NCBI RefSeq assembly: GCF_019222765.1
Contig: NZ_CP078145.1
Location: 2,232,001 to 2,296,000, forward strand
Reading direction: 5' to 3'
DNA from: Nocardia iowensis
GTDB lineage: Bacteria; Actinomycetota; Actinomycetes; Mycobacteriales; Mycobacteriaceae
Length of the DNA: 64,000 bases
Made by a program: the position numbers and the translations under genes. The notes under the pieces were generated by a model that did not search any database, was not told where the DNA came from, and saw nothing but the letters and a program-made list of their open reading frames with translations. Positions 9,422-20,100 of this stretch are shown one piece after another. Positions within the stretch are counted from its first letter, which is position 1. Every line of letters begins with the position of its first letter.

Positions 9422-10165
9422 TTGGCCGCGACGGTCTTCTACCTCGACGAGGTGCCCGAACCGGGCGCCATCGCCGTGCTCGACGGCCAGGAGGGCAGGC
9501 ACGCCGCTACGGTGCGCCGGATCCGGGTAGGCGAGCCGATTACCTTGTCGGACGGGCGCGGTGTGCTTGCCGAGTCGGAAGTCGTTGCGGCGCAACGTGA
9601 CCGGCTTGACCTGAGGGTTCTGAATCGCACTGTGGCGCAGCCGGTTTCGCCACGCGTAACGGTTGTTCAGGCGCTACCGAAATCAGACCGCTCCGAGCTG
9701 GCCGTCGAGCTGATGACCGAGGCGGGCGCCGACGCGATCATCCCGTGGCAAGCCGCCCGCTGCATCGCGAACTGGGAAGGCAAGGCGGGCAAGGCCGTTG
9801 ACAAATGGCGTGCCGCCGCCCGCACCGCAGCCCGGCAATCCCGTCGGGCCTACATCCCCGAAGTCGCGGAGCTGCACCGCACCCGCGACCTGGTCGAACA
9901 GGTTCGAAAGGCGAGGGCGGACGGTGCGATCGTCGCGGCCCTGCACGAATCCGGCACCGGCCGTTTCACCGAGCTCCCGTTCGATGGCGCGCCCGAGGTC
10001 GTATTGATCGTCGGTCCCGAAGGCGGCCTCGACGCCGCCGAACTCACCGGCCTAGCCGAAGCGGGCGCCGACATCGTCTTGCTGGGTCCGACTGTCCTGC
10101 GCACCTCGACAGCCGCGGCCGTAGCCTTGGGTGCCCTCGGCGCTTTGACCCCCCGCTGGCACTAG
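9422..10165 (+). CDS. rsmE: 16S rRNA (uracil(1498)-N(3))-methyltransferase RsmE
   Basis: RsmE methylates U1498 of 16S rRNA using S-adenosylmethionine. The 247-residue protein has the N-terminal PUA-like part (GQEGRHAATVRRIRVGE), the SPOUT domain with KSDRSELAVELMTEAG, and the trefoil-knot SAM site VGPEGGLDAAE followed by LGPTVLRTSTAA. It starts with TTG at 9422 immediately after the dnaJ stop codon, so it is probably expressed by readthrough from the hrcA-dnaJ operon. Confidence 0.95.
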   Translation: MAATVFYLDEVPEPGAIAVLDGQEGRHAATVRRIRVGEPITLSDGRGVLAESEVVAAQRDRLDLRVLNRTVAQPVSPRVTVVQALPKSDRSELAVELMTEAGADAIIPWQAARCIANWEGKAGKAVDKWRAAARTAARQSRRAYIPEVAELHRTRDLVEQVRKARADGAIVAALHESGTGRFTELPFDGAPEVVLIVGPEGGLDAAELTGLAEAGADIVLLGPTVLRTSTAAAVALGALGALTPRWH

Positions 10166-10246
10166 CCATACACGGCCCGCCCAGCAGTCTCCCTCCACAG
10201 CGTCTCTAGCCCCTGTGGGCAGTCAAGAGCCTCTGTGAGACCGGCA

Positions 10247-11488
10247 TCAGGCGGGCTGGCCGAGGTCGGCTACCTGCGCGGGGCCGGTGTACCGCGAGTG
10301 AAGAATCAAAGCGCACACGAGGATTGCGGCGATGAGCAGAAGGACGGCCACACAGAGGGTCAGGCCGGTCCAGCCGTAATGCGTGTAAGCGATACCTCCA
10401 CCGCCGCCGATTACGGCGCTGCCGAGGTAGAAGGCGAACAAATACAGTGACGATGCGGCGCCGCGGTTTCCGTTCGCCATGGCGCCGACCCACGCGCTCG
10501 CCACGGTGTGGGAACCGAAAAACCCTGCGGTGCATAGAGCTATCCCGAGAACGAGGGTGACGAGATTGTCGGGGATCGTCAGGAACAAGCCGAGGCCCAT
10601 GGTCGCTACGGAGGCGGCGAGGATCCGGTGGCGGCCGAGGCGGTCGGCGAGTCGGCCTGCGGCCGCCGAAGCCGCTGTTCCGGCGAGGTAAAGGATGAAC
10701 ACCAAACCGGCTACGGCGGCGGGCAATTCGAACGGCGGCTGGGTCAGTCGATAGCCGAGGAAGTTGTAGAGGGACACGAACCCGCCGACCAGCACGAAGG
10801 CCAACGCGAAAAGGCAGAGCAGCCCGCGATGGCGAAGCTGGGCGGCGAGATCGCGTAGTACCGTGCGGATTCCGGCCGGTCTAGCGTCGAATCCACGCGA
10901 CGGTGGCAAGCCGCGAACGAACCACACGGTGCACACGGCCGCCGCGACGGAGATGGTGGCTTCAGCCCAGCGCCACGAGGCCAAGCCGAGGGTGAACGCC
11001 GGAACCACCCGCCCGGCCAGTCCACCGATCGTGGTGCCCGCGACGTAGACGCCCATCGCCGCGCCAAGCCCATCGGCGCCGATCTCCTCGGCCAGGTAGG
11101 CCATCGCCACCGCGGGCACCCCGGCCAAGGTGAGTCCTTGCAGCGCCCGACCGGTCAACAGCACCTCCAGCGACGGGCTGAACGGCAGCAGCAACCCGAT
11201 CACCGCCGAACTCACCGCCGAGGCCGTCATCACCCGGGTACGCCCGATCCGCGAGGACAGCGCGCTCACCGGAATGATCGCCAGCGCGAGAAACCCGGTG
11301 GTCAGCGAAACCGCAAGCGCCGCATGGGCGGGCGCCGCACCGAACGCCGCCGACAGGCTCGGCAGCAGGGCTTGCGCGCTGTACATGGTCGCGAAGGTAG
11401 CCAACCCCGCCGCGAACAGCGCGGTGGTGATCCGGCGTTCGTGCGACGCACCGCTCCCCGCCCGGGCCCGGGTCTTCATCGTGGACAT
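10247..11488 (-). CDS. MFS transporter (drug/arabinose efflux type)
   Basis: This is a 12-helix major facilitator of about 413 residues. The ATG at 11488 follows GGGAGGTGCC. Motif A-like sequence follows the second helix (SSRIGRTRVM) and again in the second half (ADRLGRHRIL), both typical MFS loops. It is divergent from a LysR regulator 250 bases away, a common layout for an inducible exporter and its regulator. The substrate cannot be read from the sequence; its general resemblance is to YnfM/AraJ-type transporters. Confidence 0.9.
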   Translation of the reverse strand: MSTMKTRARAGSGASHERRITTALFAAGLATFATMYSAQALLPSLSAAFGAAPAHAALAVSLTTGFLALAIIPVSALSSRIGRTRVMTASAVSSAVIGLLLPFSPSLEVLLTGRALQGLTLAGVPAVAMAYLAEEIGADGLGAAMGVYVAGTTIGGLAGRVVPAFTLGLASWRWAEATISVAAAVCTVWFVRGLPPSRGFDARPAGIRTVLRDLAAQLRHRGLLCLFALAFVLVGGFVSLYNFLGYRLTQPPFELPAAVAGLVFILYLAGTAASAAAGRLADRLGRHRILAASVATMGLGLFLTIPDNLVTLVLGIALCTAGFFGSHTVASAWVGAMANGNRGAASSLYLFAFYLGSAVIGGGGGIAYTHYGWTGLTLCVAVLLLIAAILVCALILHSRYTGPAQVADLGQPA

Positions 11489-11738
11489 GGCACCTCCCGG
11501 ACTCAGGATCACCAGTCCCCCCTCAGAAGGGAAGTGAATAATAATGGCCTAGTTCATGCACTGAGCGCATATAGAAAGGCCAACCGTGCGCCCCGCGGTC
11601 CCGGAGTGGTCCACGCCACTCGTCGATCCCAGGGTTTCCGCACGCCCCACAGCACATGTAGTCGCTGTGGGGCGCATCGAAACTCTGTGAACCGAGGACA
11701 ACCGTTGGTCGGCGAACGAGCGGACAGAGAGGCAACCC
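11489..11738. promoter_or_regulatory. Divergent promoter region between MFS gene and LysR gene
   Basis: This 250-base intergenic region should hold both promoters. An AT-richer patch (AATAATAATGG, about 11536-11546) stands out in otherwise GC-rich DNA and could be part of the operator or promoter. LysR proteins bind T-N11-A type sites, and several loose matches exist; I cannot single one out. Confidence 0.4.
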
Positions 11739-12641
11739 ATGCTGGGTGAAGACTTGGAATGGTTCACCACACTCGCCGAACTGGAGCGCGTCGGCGCGGC
11801 TGCCGAGCGCCTGCACATCGCTCAGCCGACCCTGTCGCGGATGCTGGGCAGATTGGAGCGCAGGCTCGGCGCCGAACTGTTCGACCGCCGCGGAAAACGC
11901 ATCACCCTCAACGAGTTCGGCCGCATCTACTACGAGCACGCCCGCCGCGCGCAAGCCGAACTCGACGCCGCGAGCCAGGCCATCGCCGACCTCACCAGTC
12001 CGACCAAAGGCGTTGTCCGCCTGTCCTTCCTGCACTCCTTCGGCGGCTGGCTGGTCCCGCAACTGGTCGGCGGCTTCCGCCGCGGCTCCGCCCGAATCAC
12101 CTTCGCGTTGCGCCAGGGACCCGCCGAAATGGTGGCCACCGATGTGCTCGACGGGATATCTGATCTCGGTATCGTCTCGCCGCGCCCGGCGGTGCACGGC
12201 ATCGGCTGGCGCGGCCTGTTGAATCAGCGGCTCGCGCTCGCCGTTCCGGCCGATCACCGGCTCGCGGGTCGCAGGCAGGCGCGCCTCGCCGAGGTCGCCG
12301 ACGCGGAGTTCATCGTCATGCATCCCGGCTTCGGCATGCGCCGCATCGTCGACGAATTGTGCGCCGCCGCCGACATCCGGCCGCGCATCGCCTTCGAGGC
12401 CAGCGACCTGATCACCGTCGCGGGCCTGGTCGCGGCCGGTCTCGGCGTGGCAGTGCTACCGCAGGAGGATCTGGGCCCGACCCACCTGCTGTCCGGGCCG
12501 GTGCTGATCCCGCTGACGGACGAGGGCGCGACCCGGGAAGTCGGCCTGGTCTGGTCGGCCGCGGCTCCCGCGTCGGCCGCGGCGCGACGGTTTCGTGATT
12601 TCACCGAGGATTGGGCGCAGCGACGCCGGGGAATCCAATGA
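11739..12641 (+). CDS. LysR-family transcriptional regulator
   Basis: This 300-residue regulator has the LysR winged-helix domain at the N-terminus (LAELERVGAAAERLHIAQPTL, MLGRLERRLGAELFDRRGK) and a substrate-binding domain (VVRLSFLHSFGGWLVPQL, LVAAGLGVAVLPQE). It is divergent from the MFS exporter and probably controls it and itself in response to a small ligand. The full length is normal for the family. Confidence 0.93.
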   Translation: MLGEDLEWFTTLAELERVGAAAERLHIAQPTLSRMLGRLERRLGAELFDRRGKRITLNEFGRIYYEHARRAQAELDAASQAIADLTSPTKGVVRLSFLHSFGGWLVPQLVGGFRRGSARITFALRQGPAEMVATDVLDGISDLGIVSPRPAVHGIGWRGLLNQRLALAVPADHRLAGRRQARLAEVADAEFIVMHPGFGMRRIVDELCAAADIRPRIAFEASDLITVAGLVAAGLGVAVLPQEDLGPTHLLSGPVLIPLTDEGATREVGLVWSAAAPASAAARRFRDFTEDWAQRRRGIQ

Positions 12642-12753
12642 TCAGCCCGGTCCCTCCGTTAGCGGCTTATTCACTGGGCGGTGTCGGTGGGGCGCGTTAA
12701 ACTTTCATCAACACAGCAGCACGTCGAGACCGGAAAGCAGGCTGTAGCCACTT

Positions 12754-13860
12754 TTGAGAACTCAAGGCGAGATCGGCGACCCGACCACCTCTGCGACGGG
12801 CATCGGTGCCGACACTAACTCGGGTCCAGCAGCACGCACCGTGCGTTCCAGTATCGAACTCGCTCCCGAATCCGTGTTCCCGTTCCTCGGTTCAGCCGAC
12901 CAGAACCTGCGTGAACTCGAAAAGCTGCTCGACGCCGACATCCACGTCCGCGGCAATTCCGTCACCCTCACCGGCAAGGCGGCCGACGTCGCGCTGGCCG
13001 AGCGGGTGATCGAACAGCTCGTCGCGCTCACCAGCCGGAACCGCGTGGTGACACCGGAGGCGGTGCGGCACACCGTTTCGATGCTCACCGAGGGCTCCTC
13101 CGAGTCCCCGGCCGAGGTGCTCAGCCTGGACATCCTGTCCCGGCGCGGCAAGACCGTCCGGCCCAAGACGCTGAACCAGAAGCGCTACGTCGACGCGATC
13201 GACGCCAACACCATCGTGTTCGGCATCGGCCCGGCCGGTACCGGCAAGACGTACCTGGCGATGGCCAAGGCCGTGCAGGCGTTGCAGACCAAGCAGGTCA
13301 ACCGGATCATCCTCACCCGTCCCGCGGTGGAGGCAGGGGAGCGGCTCGGCTTCCTGCCCGGCACGCTCAACGAGAAGATCGACCCGTACCTGCGCCCGCT
13401 CTACGACGCACTGCACGACATGATGGATCCCGAAGCCATCCCGAAGTTGATGGCGGCCGGAGTCATCGAGGTCGCGCCGCTGGCCTACATGCGTGGTCGC
13501 ACCCTCAACGACTCGTTCATCGTGCTCGACGAGGCGCAGAACACCACGGCCGAACAGATGAAGATGTTCCTTACCCGCCTCGGCTTCGGTTCGAAGATCG
13601 TGGTGACCGGTGACGTCAGCCAGGTCGACCTGCCCACCGGCGCGCGGTCCGGGCTGCGTGCGGCGAGCGAGATCCTCACCGACATCGAGGACATCCACTT
13701 CTCGTACCTCACCAGCAGCGACGTGGTCCGGCACCGGCTGGTCGCCGACATCGTCGACGCCTACGACCGGGCCGAATCCGACACCCGGCCGCAGGTCGGA
13801 CCGCACTATCCGGGCAACCGGGCGCAGCGCCGAGCCGCGAGCCGCGGCGATCGGCGCTGA
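12754..13860 (+). CDS. phoH: PhoH family ATPase
   Basis: This cytosolic P-loop NTPase is associated with RNA metabolism in many bacteria. It has a KH-like N-terminal segment ([22 protein letters not shown]) followed by the PhoH domain with Walker A GPAGTGKT and Walker B IVLDEAQN, and [13 protein letters not shown] near the end. TTG at 12754 is the furthest credible start; a GTG at 12841 just ahead of the conserved part is possible. It leads the phoH-ybeY-corC-cdd-era cluster. Confidence 0.94.
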   Translation: MRTQGEIGDPTTSATGIGADTNSGPAARTVRSSIELAPESVFPFLGSADQNLRELEKLLDADIHVRGNSVTLTGKAADVALAERVIEQLVALTSRNRVVTPEAVRHTVSMLTEGSSESPAEVLSLDILSRRGKTVRPKTLNQKRYVDAIDANTIVFGIGPAGTGKTYLAMAKAVQALQTKQVNRIILTRPAVEAGERLGFLPGTLNEKIDPYLRPLYDALHDMMDPEAIPKLMAAGVIEVAPLAYMRGRTLNDSFIVLDEAQNTTAEQMKMFLTRLGFGSKIVVTGDVSQVDLPTGARSGLRAASEILTDIEDIHFSYLTSSDVVRHRLVADIVDAYDRAESDTRPQVGPHYPGNRAQRRAASRGDRR

Positions 13861-13944
13861 GCTCCGGCTCCGGACCGTTTGGTCGACATCCGGCGACGCC
13901 GGGTGTCAACCTGTCGGACACAGCCCGTGACATAGGCTGACCGG

Positions 13945-14499
13945 GTGAGTATCGAGATCGCCAACGAGTCGGGTATCGACGTGCCCGAAGAAGATCTGGT
14001 CAGTGTCGCGCGCTTCGTGATCACCCGGATGGATGTGCACCCCGCCGCGGAACTGTCGATGGTGCTCGTCGATCTCGACACCATGGCCGACCTGCACATG
14101 CGCTGGATGGACCTACCCGGCCCGACCGACGTCATGTCGTTCCCGATGGACGAACTCGAGCCGGGCGGGCGCCCCGACAGCCCCGAGCCCGGCCCGTCCA
14201 TGCTCGGCGACATCGTGCTGTGCCCCGAGTTCGCCGCCGCCCAGGCCCGCAAGGCCGGTCACTCACTCGATCACGAACTCGCGCTGCTCACCGTGCACGG
14301 CGTGCTCCACCTGCTCGGCTACGACCACGCCGAGCCGGAGGAGGAGAAGGAAATGTTCGCGCTGCAGGCCCGACTGCTCGAAGAGTGGTACGAGAGCTTG
14401 CGCGAGGCCCAGCGGCGCGCCGAGCTCGCCGCCCGAGACGCCAGGTTGCTGGGGAAGGCGGGCTTCACCACACCGGGTGACGCATTAGGACCCGCGTGA
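13945..14499 (+). CDS. ybeY: rRNA maturation endoribonuclease YbeY
   Basis: YbeY is a zinc-dependent RNase for 16S rRNA 3' processing and ribosome quality control. The zinc motif [11 protein letters not shown] is present near residues 118-128, with the conserved [11 protein letters not shown] block upstream. The start is GTG at 13945. The stop codon overlaps the GTG start of the next gene by four bases (GTGA), giving translational coupling. The C-terminus extends about 40 residues past the zinc site. Confidence 0.96.
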   Translation: MSIEIANESGIDVPEEDLVSVARFVITRMDVHPAAELSMVLVDLDTMADLHMRWMDLPGPTDVMSFPMDELEPGGRPDSPEPGPSMLGDIVLCPEFAAAQARKAGHSLDHELALLTVHGVLHLLGYDHAEPEEEKEMFALQARLLEEWYESLREAQRRAELAARDARLLGKAGFTTPGDALGPA

Positions 14500-15854
14500 G
14501 TTCGTTGACCCTCATCCTGCTTGCCGTTCTGCTCATCCCGGTGGGCGGAATGTTCGCAGGCGTGGATTCGGCGTTGAACACGATTTCCCCGGCCCGGGTG
14601 GACGACCTGGTTCGCGCCGACCGGCCCGGCGCGGTGCGACTCAGCCGGATCGTCGCCGACCGCGCCCGCTACGTGAATCTCATGGTGCTGCTGCGCATTC
14701 TGTGCGAAATCGGCGCCACCGTACTGCTCGCCGCGGCGCTGATCTCCGTATGGCGGGACAACTGGGCGTTGCTGGTCACCGCCATCGTCATGGTGCTGGT
14801 CTCGTACGTGGTGATCGGGGTCGGCCCACGCACCCTGGGGCGTCAGCACGCCTATTCGATCGCATTGGCCGCCGCGTTGCCGTTGCAGTTCATCGGCGCG
14901 CTGCTCGGCCCGCTCAGCAGGCTGCTCATCCTGCTCGGTAACGCGATCACCCCCGGTAAAGGTTTTCGCAACGGCCCGTTCGCATCCGAGATCGAGCTGC
15001 GCGAGGTGGTCGAGATGGCCGGCGAGCGCGGCGTGGTGGCCGACGACGAACGCCGAATGATCCAGTCGGTCTTCGAATTAGGCGACACGGCCGCGCGCGC
15101 GGTGATGGTGCCGCGCACCGAGATGGTCTGGATCGAAGCGGATAAGACGGTGGCACAGGCGATGTCGCTCGCGGTGCGATCCGGGAACTCGCGGATTCCG
15201 GTAGTCGGCGAGAACGTCGACGACATTCTCGGCGTGGTGTACCTGAAAGACCTTGTGCCCTTTGCGGAACGGAGTCGAAAGGTGCTGGTGCGCGAGGTGA
15301 TGCGCCCCGCCGTGTTCATGCCCGACTCCAAACCGCTTGACAGCCTGCTCGACGAGATGCAACGCAGGCGCAACCACATGGCGCTGCTGGTCGACGAATA
15401 CGGCGGCATCGCCGGGCTGGTGACGATCGAAGATGTGCTCGAAGAGATCGTCGGCGAGATCGCCGACGAGTACGACACCGACGAGACGCCGCCCATCGAA
15501 GACCTCGGCGACGGCCGCTACCGCGTGTCGGCGCGCCTGCCGATCGAGGATCTCGGCGATCTGTACGGCCTCGACATCGAGGAGGAGGACGTCGACACCG
15601 TCGGCGGGCTGATGGCGCACGAGCTCGGCCGAGTGCCGCTGCCGGGAGCGAAGGTCGTGGTGCACGGGCTGGTGCTGCGCGGCGAAGGCGGTGCCGACGC
15701 CCGCGGGCGGGTGCGGGTGCACACCGTGGTGGTGCGCAGGGCGACCGAAAAGGCACAGGACACCGACGGCGAGAAGTCGAACGGCAAGCGTAAAGGCAAT
15801 GGATCGGATCGGGAGACCCCGGCCGGTCGACACGAGGACGGAGACACCGAATGA
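14496..15854 (+). CDS. CNNM/CorC-type hemolysin family transporter with CBS domains
   Basis: This is a membrane protein of 452 residues. The N-terminal DUF21/CNNM region has three to four hydrophobic helices, followed by tandem CBS domains ([38 protein letters not shown]) and a C-terminal CorC_HlyC domain ([20 protein letters not shown]). Members are implicated in Mg2+/Co2+ efflux. The C-terminal tail is charged and low-complexity. It overlaps ybeY and the next gene by four bases each, so it is inside a coupled operon. Confidence 0.92.
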   Translation: MSSLTLILLAVLLIPVGGMFAGVDSALNTISPARVDDLVRADRPGAVRLSRIVADRARYVNLMVLLRILCEIGATVLLAAALISVWRDNWALLVTAIVMVLVSYVVIGVGPRTLGRQHAYSIALAAALPLQFIGALLGPLSRLLILLGNAITPGKGFRNGPFASEIELREVVEMAGERGVVADDERRMIQSVFELGDTAARAVMVPRTEMVWIEADKTVAQAMSLAVRSGNSRIPVVGENVDDILGVVYLKDLVPFAERSRKVLVREVMRPAVFMPDSKPLDSLLDEMQRRRNHMALLVDEYGGIAGLVTIEDVLEEIVGEIADEYDTDETPPIEDLGDGRYRVSARLPIEDLGDLYGLDIEEEDVDTVGGLMAHELGRVPLPGAKVVVHGLVLRGEGGADARGRVRVHTVVVRRATEKAQDTDGEKSNGKRKGNGSDRETPAGRHEDGDTE

Positions 15855-16231
15855 CCGAATTGGATCCCGAGGACAACAAACTGCTGGTGCTGGCGCGCGG
15901 CGCGATGGGCCGCGCCGGTGGTGCGAGCGGCGCCGCGATCCGCGACACCGACGGGCGCACCTACGCGGCGGGCGAGGTGAGCTTGACCGCGCTGCGCCTG
16001 ACCGCATTGCAGGCGGCGGTCGCGGCCGCGATCTCCAGTGGCGCAGAGGGATTCGAGGCGGCCGTGGTGGTCGGCGGACGGTTGTCCGACCGTGGCGTGA
16101 CGGCGGTGCGCGAGGTGTCGCCCGCAGCCAAGATCATCTTTACCGACCGGGACGGCGCGGTCTTCGAGATCGTCGACGACGCGGAGACCAGTGTCGACGC
16201 GGATTCGGTCAGCGAGGTGCGCGGTGGCTGA
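15851..16231 (+). CDS. Cytidine deaminase-like protein lacking the zinc site
   Basis: This 126-residue protein occupies the place of the short cytidine-deaminase-like gene next to era in mycobacteria. The fold pattern is recognisable ([54 protein letters not shown]-like), but the catalytic HAE (or CAE) and PCxxC zinc ligands are absent: the first position reads L-T-A-L-Q-A-A and there is no cysteine in the protein. It is therefore unlikely to deaminate and may serve a structural or binding role. It overlaps its neighbours at both ends. Confidence 0.8.
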   Translation: MTELDPEDNKLLVLARGAMGRAGGASGAAIRDTDGRTYAAGEVSLTALRLTALQAAVAAAISSGAEGFEAAVVVGGRLSDRGVTAVREVSPAAKIIFTDRDGAVFEIVDDAETSVDADSVSEVRGG

Positions 16232-17129
16232 CGGCGAATTCCGTTCCGGCTTCGTCTGTTTCGTCGGCCGCCCGAACACCGGAAAATCGACGCTGACCAA
16301 TGCCCTCGTCGGCCAGAAGATCGCCATCACCTCCTCCCGTCCGCAGACCACCAGGCACACCATCCGCGGCATCGTGCACCGCGAGCACGCCCAGCTCATC
16401 CTCGTCGACACCCCTGGTCTGCACCGCCCCCGCACCCTGCTCGGCCAGCGACTGAACGACCTTGTGCGCGATACGTATTCGGAGGTCGACGTGATCACGC
16501 TCTGTGTCCCGGCCGACGAGAAGATCGGGCCGGGCGACAAGTGGATCGTGCAGCAGATCAAGCAGATGGCGCCGAAAACGACTCTGCTCGGTGTGGTAAC
16601 CAAGATCGACAAGGTGAGCCGGGACCAGATCGCCGAACAGCTGCTCGCGCTGTCCCGGCTGCTCGGGCCGGACGCCGACGTGGTGCCGGTGTCGGCGGTC
16701 AAGGGTGAGCAGATCGAGGTCCTCGTCGACGTCATCGCCTCGAAAATGCCGGAGGGACCTGCCTTTTACCCCGACGGTGAGCTCACCGACGAGCCGGAGG
16801 AAACCCTCATGGCCGAGCTCATCCGCGAGGCGGCGCTAGAGGGCGTCCGCGACGAACTGCCGCACTCGCTGGCCGTGGTGATCGAGGAGATCCTGCCCTA
16901 CCAGGAACGCGAGGACATGCTCGACGTCCACGCCATCCTCTACGTCGAACGCCCCAGCCAGAAGTCGATCATCATCGGCAAAGGCGGCGCCCGCCTCAAA
17001 GAGGTAGGTACCAACGCCCGCCACCAGATCGAACACATCCTCGGCACCCGCATCTACCTCAACCTGCACGTGAAGGTGGCGAAGGACTGGCAGCGGGACC
17101 CGAAACAGTTGGGCAAACTGGGGTTCTAG
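16224..17129 (+). CDS. era: GTPase Era
   Basis: Era is a ribosome-assembly GTPase that binds the 3' end of 16S rRNA. It has G1 GRPNTGKST, G3 DTPG, G4 TKID, and a C-terminal KH domain with GKGG (IIIGKGGARLKEVG). The GTG at 16224 is chosen because it sits just before the GTPase fold and overlaps the previous stop codon by eight bases; the longer frame adds non-conserved residues. It is the last gene of the phoH operon. Confidence 0.96.
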   Translation: MADGEFRSGFVCFVGRPNTGKSTLTNALVGQKIAITSSRPQTTRHTIRGIVHREHAQLILVDTPGLHRPRTLLGQRLNDLVRDTYSEVDVITLCVPADEKIGPGDKWIVQQIKQMAPKTTLLGVVTKIDKVSRDQIAEQLLALSRLLGPDADVVPVSAVKGEQIEVLVDVIASKMPEGPAFYPDGELTDEPEETLMAELIREAALEGVRDELPHSLAVVIEEILPYQEREDMLDVHAILYVERPSQKSIIIGKGGARLKEVGTNARHQIEHILGTRIYLNLHVKVAKDWQRDPKQLGKLGF

Positions 17130-17143
17130 AGGTCGGACAGCAT

Positions 17144-20100
17144 TCAGTCCGAGGTAGTTCCCCTGGGGAGTCGGTGGTACACGATGCGGTCCCTTGACGC
17201 GATCGCCCCTGTTGTCCGCGTGGCGCCGTCGACACTCACAATCAGCTGCCTCGGTGGGTCGGGTTGCGGAATCGAGGCCACATTGACGGCGGAATTCGAC
17301 GGTCCGATGCAGTCGATCAATCTGATCTCGGTCAAAGCTGGGAAGTCGGCGAGAAAGATCAGATCGTACGGCAGAACGGTGCCGCGCAGTTCCAGCGATT
17401 GCAGCGCCGGTAACACAGCCGGTAGCGGCTGGAAACCTGCGTCGAGGTCGCAGTTGGCCAGTACCAGGTTCTCGAGCTGGGCCGCGCACCCGACTGCAGC
17501 GAGGGGGAGGTGCGCATGCATGCCAGCGAGACTTAGCGTTCTCAGCCCGGATTCCACGACAAATGACAGGTCGTAGCCCGGATGGACTGAGCCAAGACCG
17601 AGCGATTGCAGACAGGTCGGCAGTGTGACATCGGTGAGCGGCGGAAGCGGCTCCCATCCGGTCAGTTCGAGTGTGGACAAGCCGGTGCGTGTTGCCAGTG
17701 TTGCGAGGTTTACCGCCTTGACCCGGCTATCAACAGCGTTGAGCGTCAAGTGCCTTGGATAATCGGGCGGTAGCACGGTCAGCGCGCCGAGGTCATTCGT
17801 TCCGATCAGCCGCTTGATGCGAAGAACGTGGACGGCGGGGAGCTCACCGAAGGCGAGGTCGTCGAGGTTGGTCGGGTAGTCGATGATCAACCTTTTGAGG
17901 TTGTCGAGCCGAGTCGCCGGCTTCCATTGGCCCGGATCGACCAGTTGGAGGCGGAGACCAGGTTCGGCGGGGACTTTGGCGAGCACCTGATCGGCGTACT
18001 CGTCCAGGTCGAAGTAGGCCCAGGCCTCGCCGAGCGCTACCTGTCCCGTCAGTCGCCCGTCCTGGGCATAAGCTGCCAGCAATCGCAACGCCGCGGTGCC
18101 GCCGATCTGCGCCACCGTGCGTATCGTCGCCGACACTTCCTCGGATCGCAGCTGCCCGAGGGTTTTCGGCAGATGATGCAAGATGGACTCGCCGACAGAC
18201 GCCAGCGAGACACCCTCTTCATAGGAGCGAGGCGGAACCAGCCGTGCGATGGATTTGTCCAGCCGGTCGGCGAGTTCGCCGGAGATCGATTCGATCGTTT
18301 CCATGCAGGATGCGGCCAGTAAGCACATCTCTCTTCGGTTCGCACTGTTCCGGACGGAAAGCTCGAGGATTCCGGTGATCAACTCCTGCCGTTGGCTGCG
18401 ATTGGCGTGGCCCGCCGCCATGATGATCGTGTCGCGCCAGGCGTCCAGGTGCGCCCGACTTATCAAGTTCCCCATTCGATCCTGCGCGGCGGCCTCGCCC
18501 GCGGCGAGATACTCCTGGAAAGTCCGGTGTACGAAATCGATTCGGCCCTCGGCGGGGGACCTCAGCACGCCCGAGCGGTTGAGCAAATAGTCCATCACGC
18601 GTACGGGCTCGACGTCGAGGTGACGCATGGAAGCGATCTTCGCGGTCACGTATTCCGTGGCCTTGACGACATCCAGTTCGTTGAGATTGTTGTCGGACAG
18701 CCGCCATGCCAGATCCCGCAGCACGGTGAGCTTGTCGGTCAAGCTCAGCGAAACCTCTTGTGCGGCAGGAATATGGCGCTCCGCGTCGCGGCGCTGCACC
18801 AGCATTTCGACCGCGATCTGGTACAGCTCCATGCGATTACGCGGCAGCTGTCGATTGCGGCTCAAGTGCAGCGAACACAACATCGCCGCGAGCAGTGGGT
18901 TGGTAGCCAGTGCGAGCAGATGATGCCGATCCTGAATGCTCGCGACGAGGGCACGCTCGTACTCGGGCAGTTCCAAGGGCGGGCAAGGCAGCCGCTGTCC
19001 GCTCGCCTCCACGGCCTGGTGCCATTGTCGGATAAAGGCTTTCAGATCGGTTGGGGTCATTCGCTCGAGCTCGACGGGTGCGAATCCCGCCTCATCGAGC
19101 CAATCGTTGCGCGCGGCGATCGGCCGGGAGGTCACCACCACCCGGGTGGTTGGATACGAGTGGAGCAGCAGAGTGATCCACTCGCGCACCCGGTGCCGGT
19201 CGGCGGGGACGAGTTCGTCGACTCCGTCGATGAGCAGCAGGATTTGTCCGTCGGTGAGCAGGCGGTCGATCCACCCGTTGGGCATATGGCTCGTGATAAG
19301 GCCTGCCGCGTCATCGAGTAGCTCGTGGAGTTTCGGCAATTCGCGAGAGGCGTAGCTACGCAACCTGAGCAGTACCGGGACGAGCCCGTTCCAGGTGGCC
19401 AACTCGCCGGTGAACGACGCACGCGCCGCCGTGGTCGCCAGCCAGCGCAGCAGGGTGGTCTTGCCGGAGCCCGCTTCACCGCGCAGCAGGATTCTCGATT
19501 TTCGACTCAACGCCGCTTCGACCCGCTCGCCACCCGTTTCTTGCTCGTCGGCCTGCCACGCTTCGATACCTGTCCGTGGTGCCGGGCTGCGCCACAGTGC
19601 AGGGTCTTTGGGTATCCGGAGCCACCGTCCGCCGGGCTCTGTGGTCACCCGCAGGCTGACGTAGGCAACCGAGAGCTTGGTGCGCAACGGCTGCTCTACG
19701 GCGAAACTGAACAGCTCGACCTCATCGAGAGACCGGCTGATCAGTGTCAGGTATTCATGGCGAAAGGCGGCGTCGTGGTCGCTGCCACCCGGAGCGTACA
19801 AAGAGCGTTTGGGCAGTCGTTCCAAGACCTCCCTGACATCCTTGCCCAGTTCGTCCACCCGACTGAGCAATTCGGCCACTGCCCGTTCGGTGAACACCGG
19901 CAGATGGCGAACGATCTGGACATAGCAATCGCAGCATTCCGCGACGAGCTGTTCATAGAGCGCCGACCCGGCCGCACTGAGCCCGACCGGCGGCCGTGCA
20001 GCTTCACGGATCCGGCGCGCCAGCTGTGCCGAGTCCGCGTTGGACTCGAAGATCACCTTGTCGGAGAGATCGGCGTTTTCGAACGCGTCGATCACCGCAT

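Noticed and set aside
7895..9595. Long minus-strand open frame (566 codons) opposite dnaJ and rsmE
   Set aside because: It is antisense to two clearly conserved genes; its Ala/Arg/Gly composition is what high-GC antisense frames produce, and no domain is seen.
16224..16231. Era start codon 33 bases further upstream (16191)
   Set aside because: The added residues are non-conserved and read inside the previous gene; GTG 16224 fits the family N-terminus.
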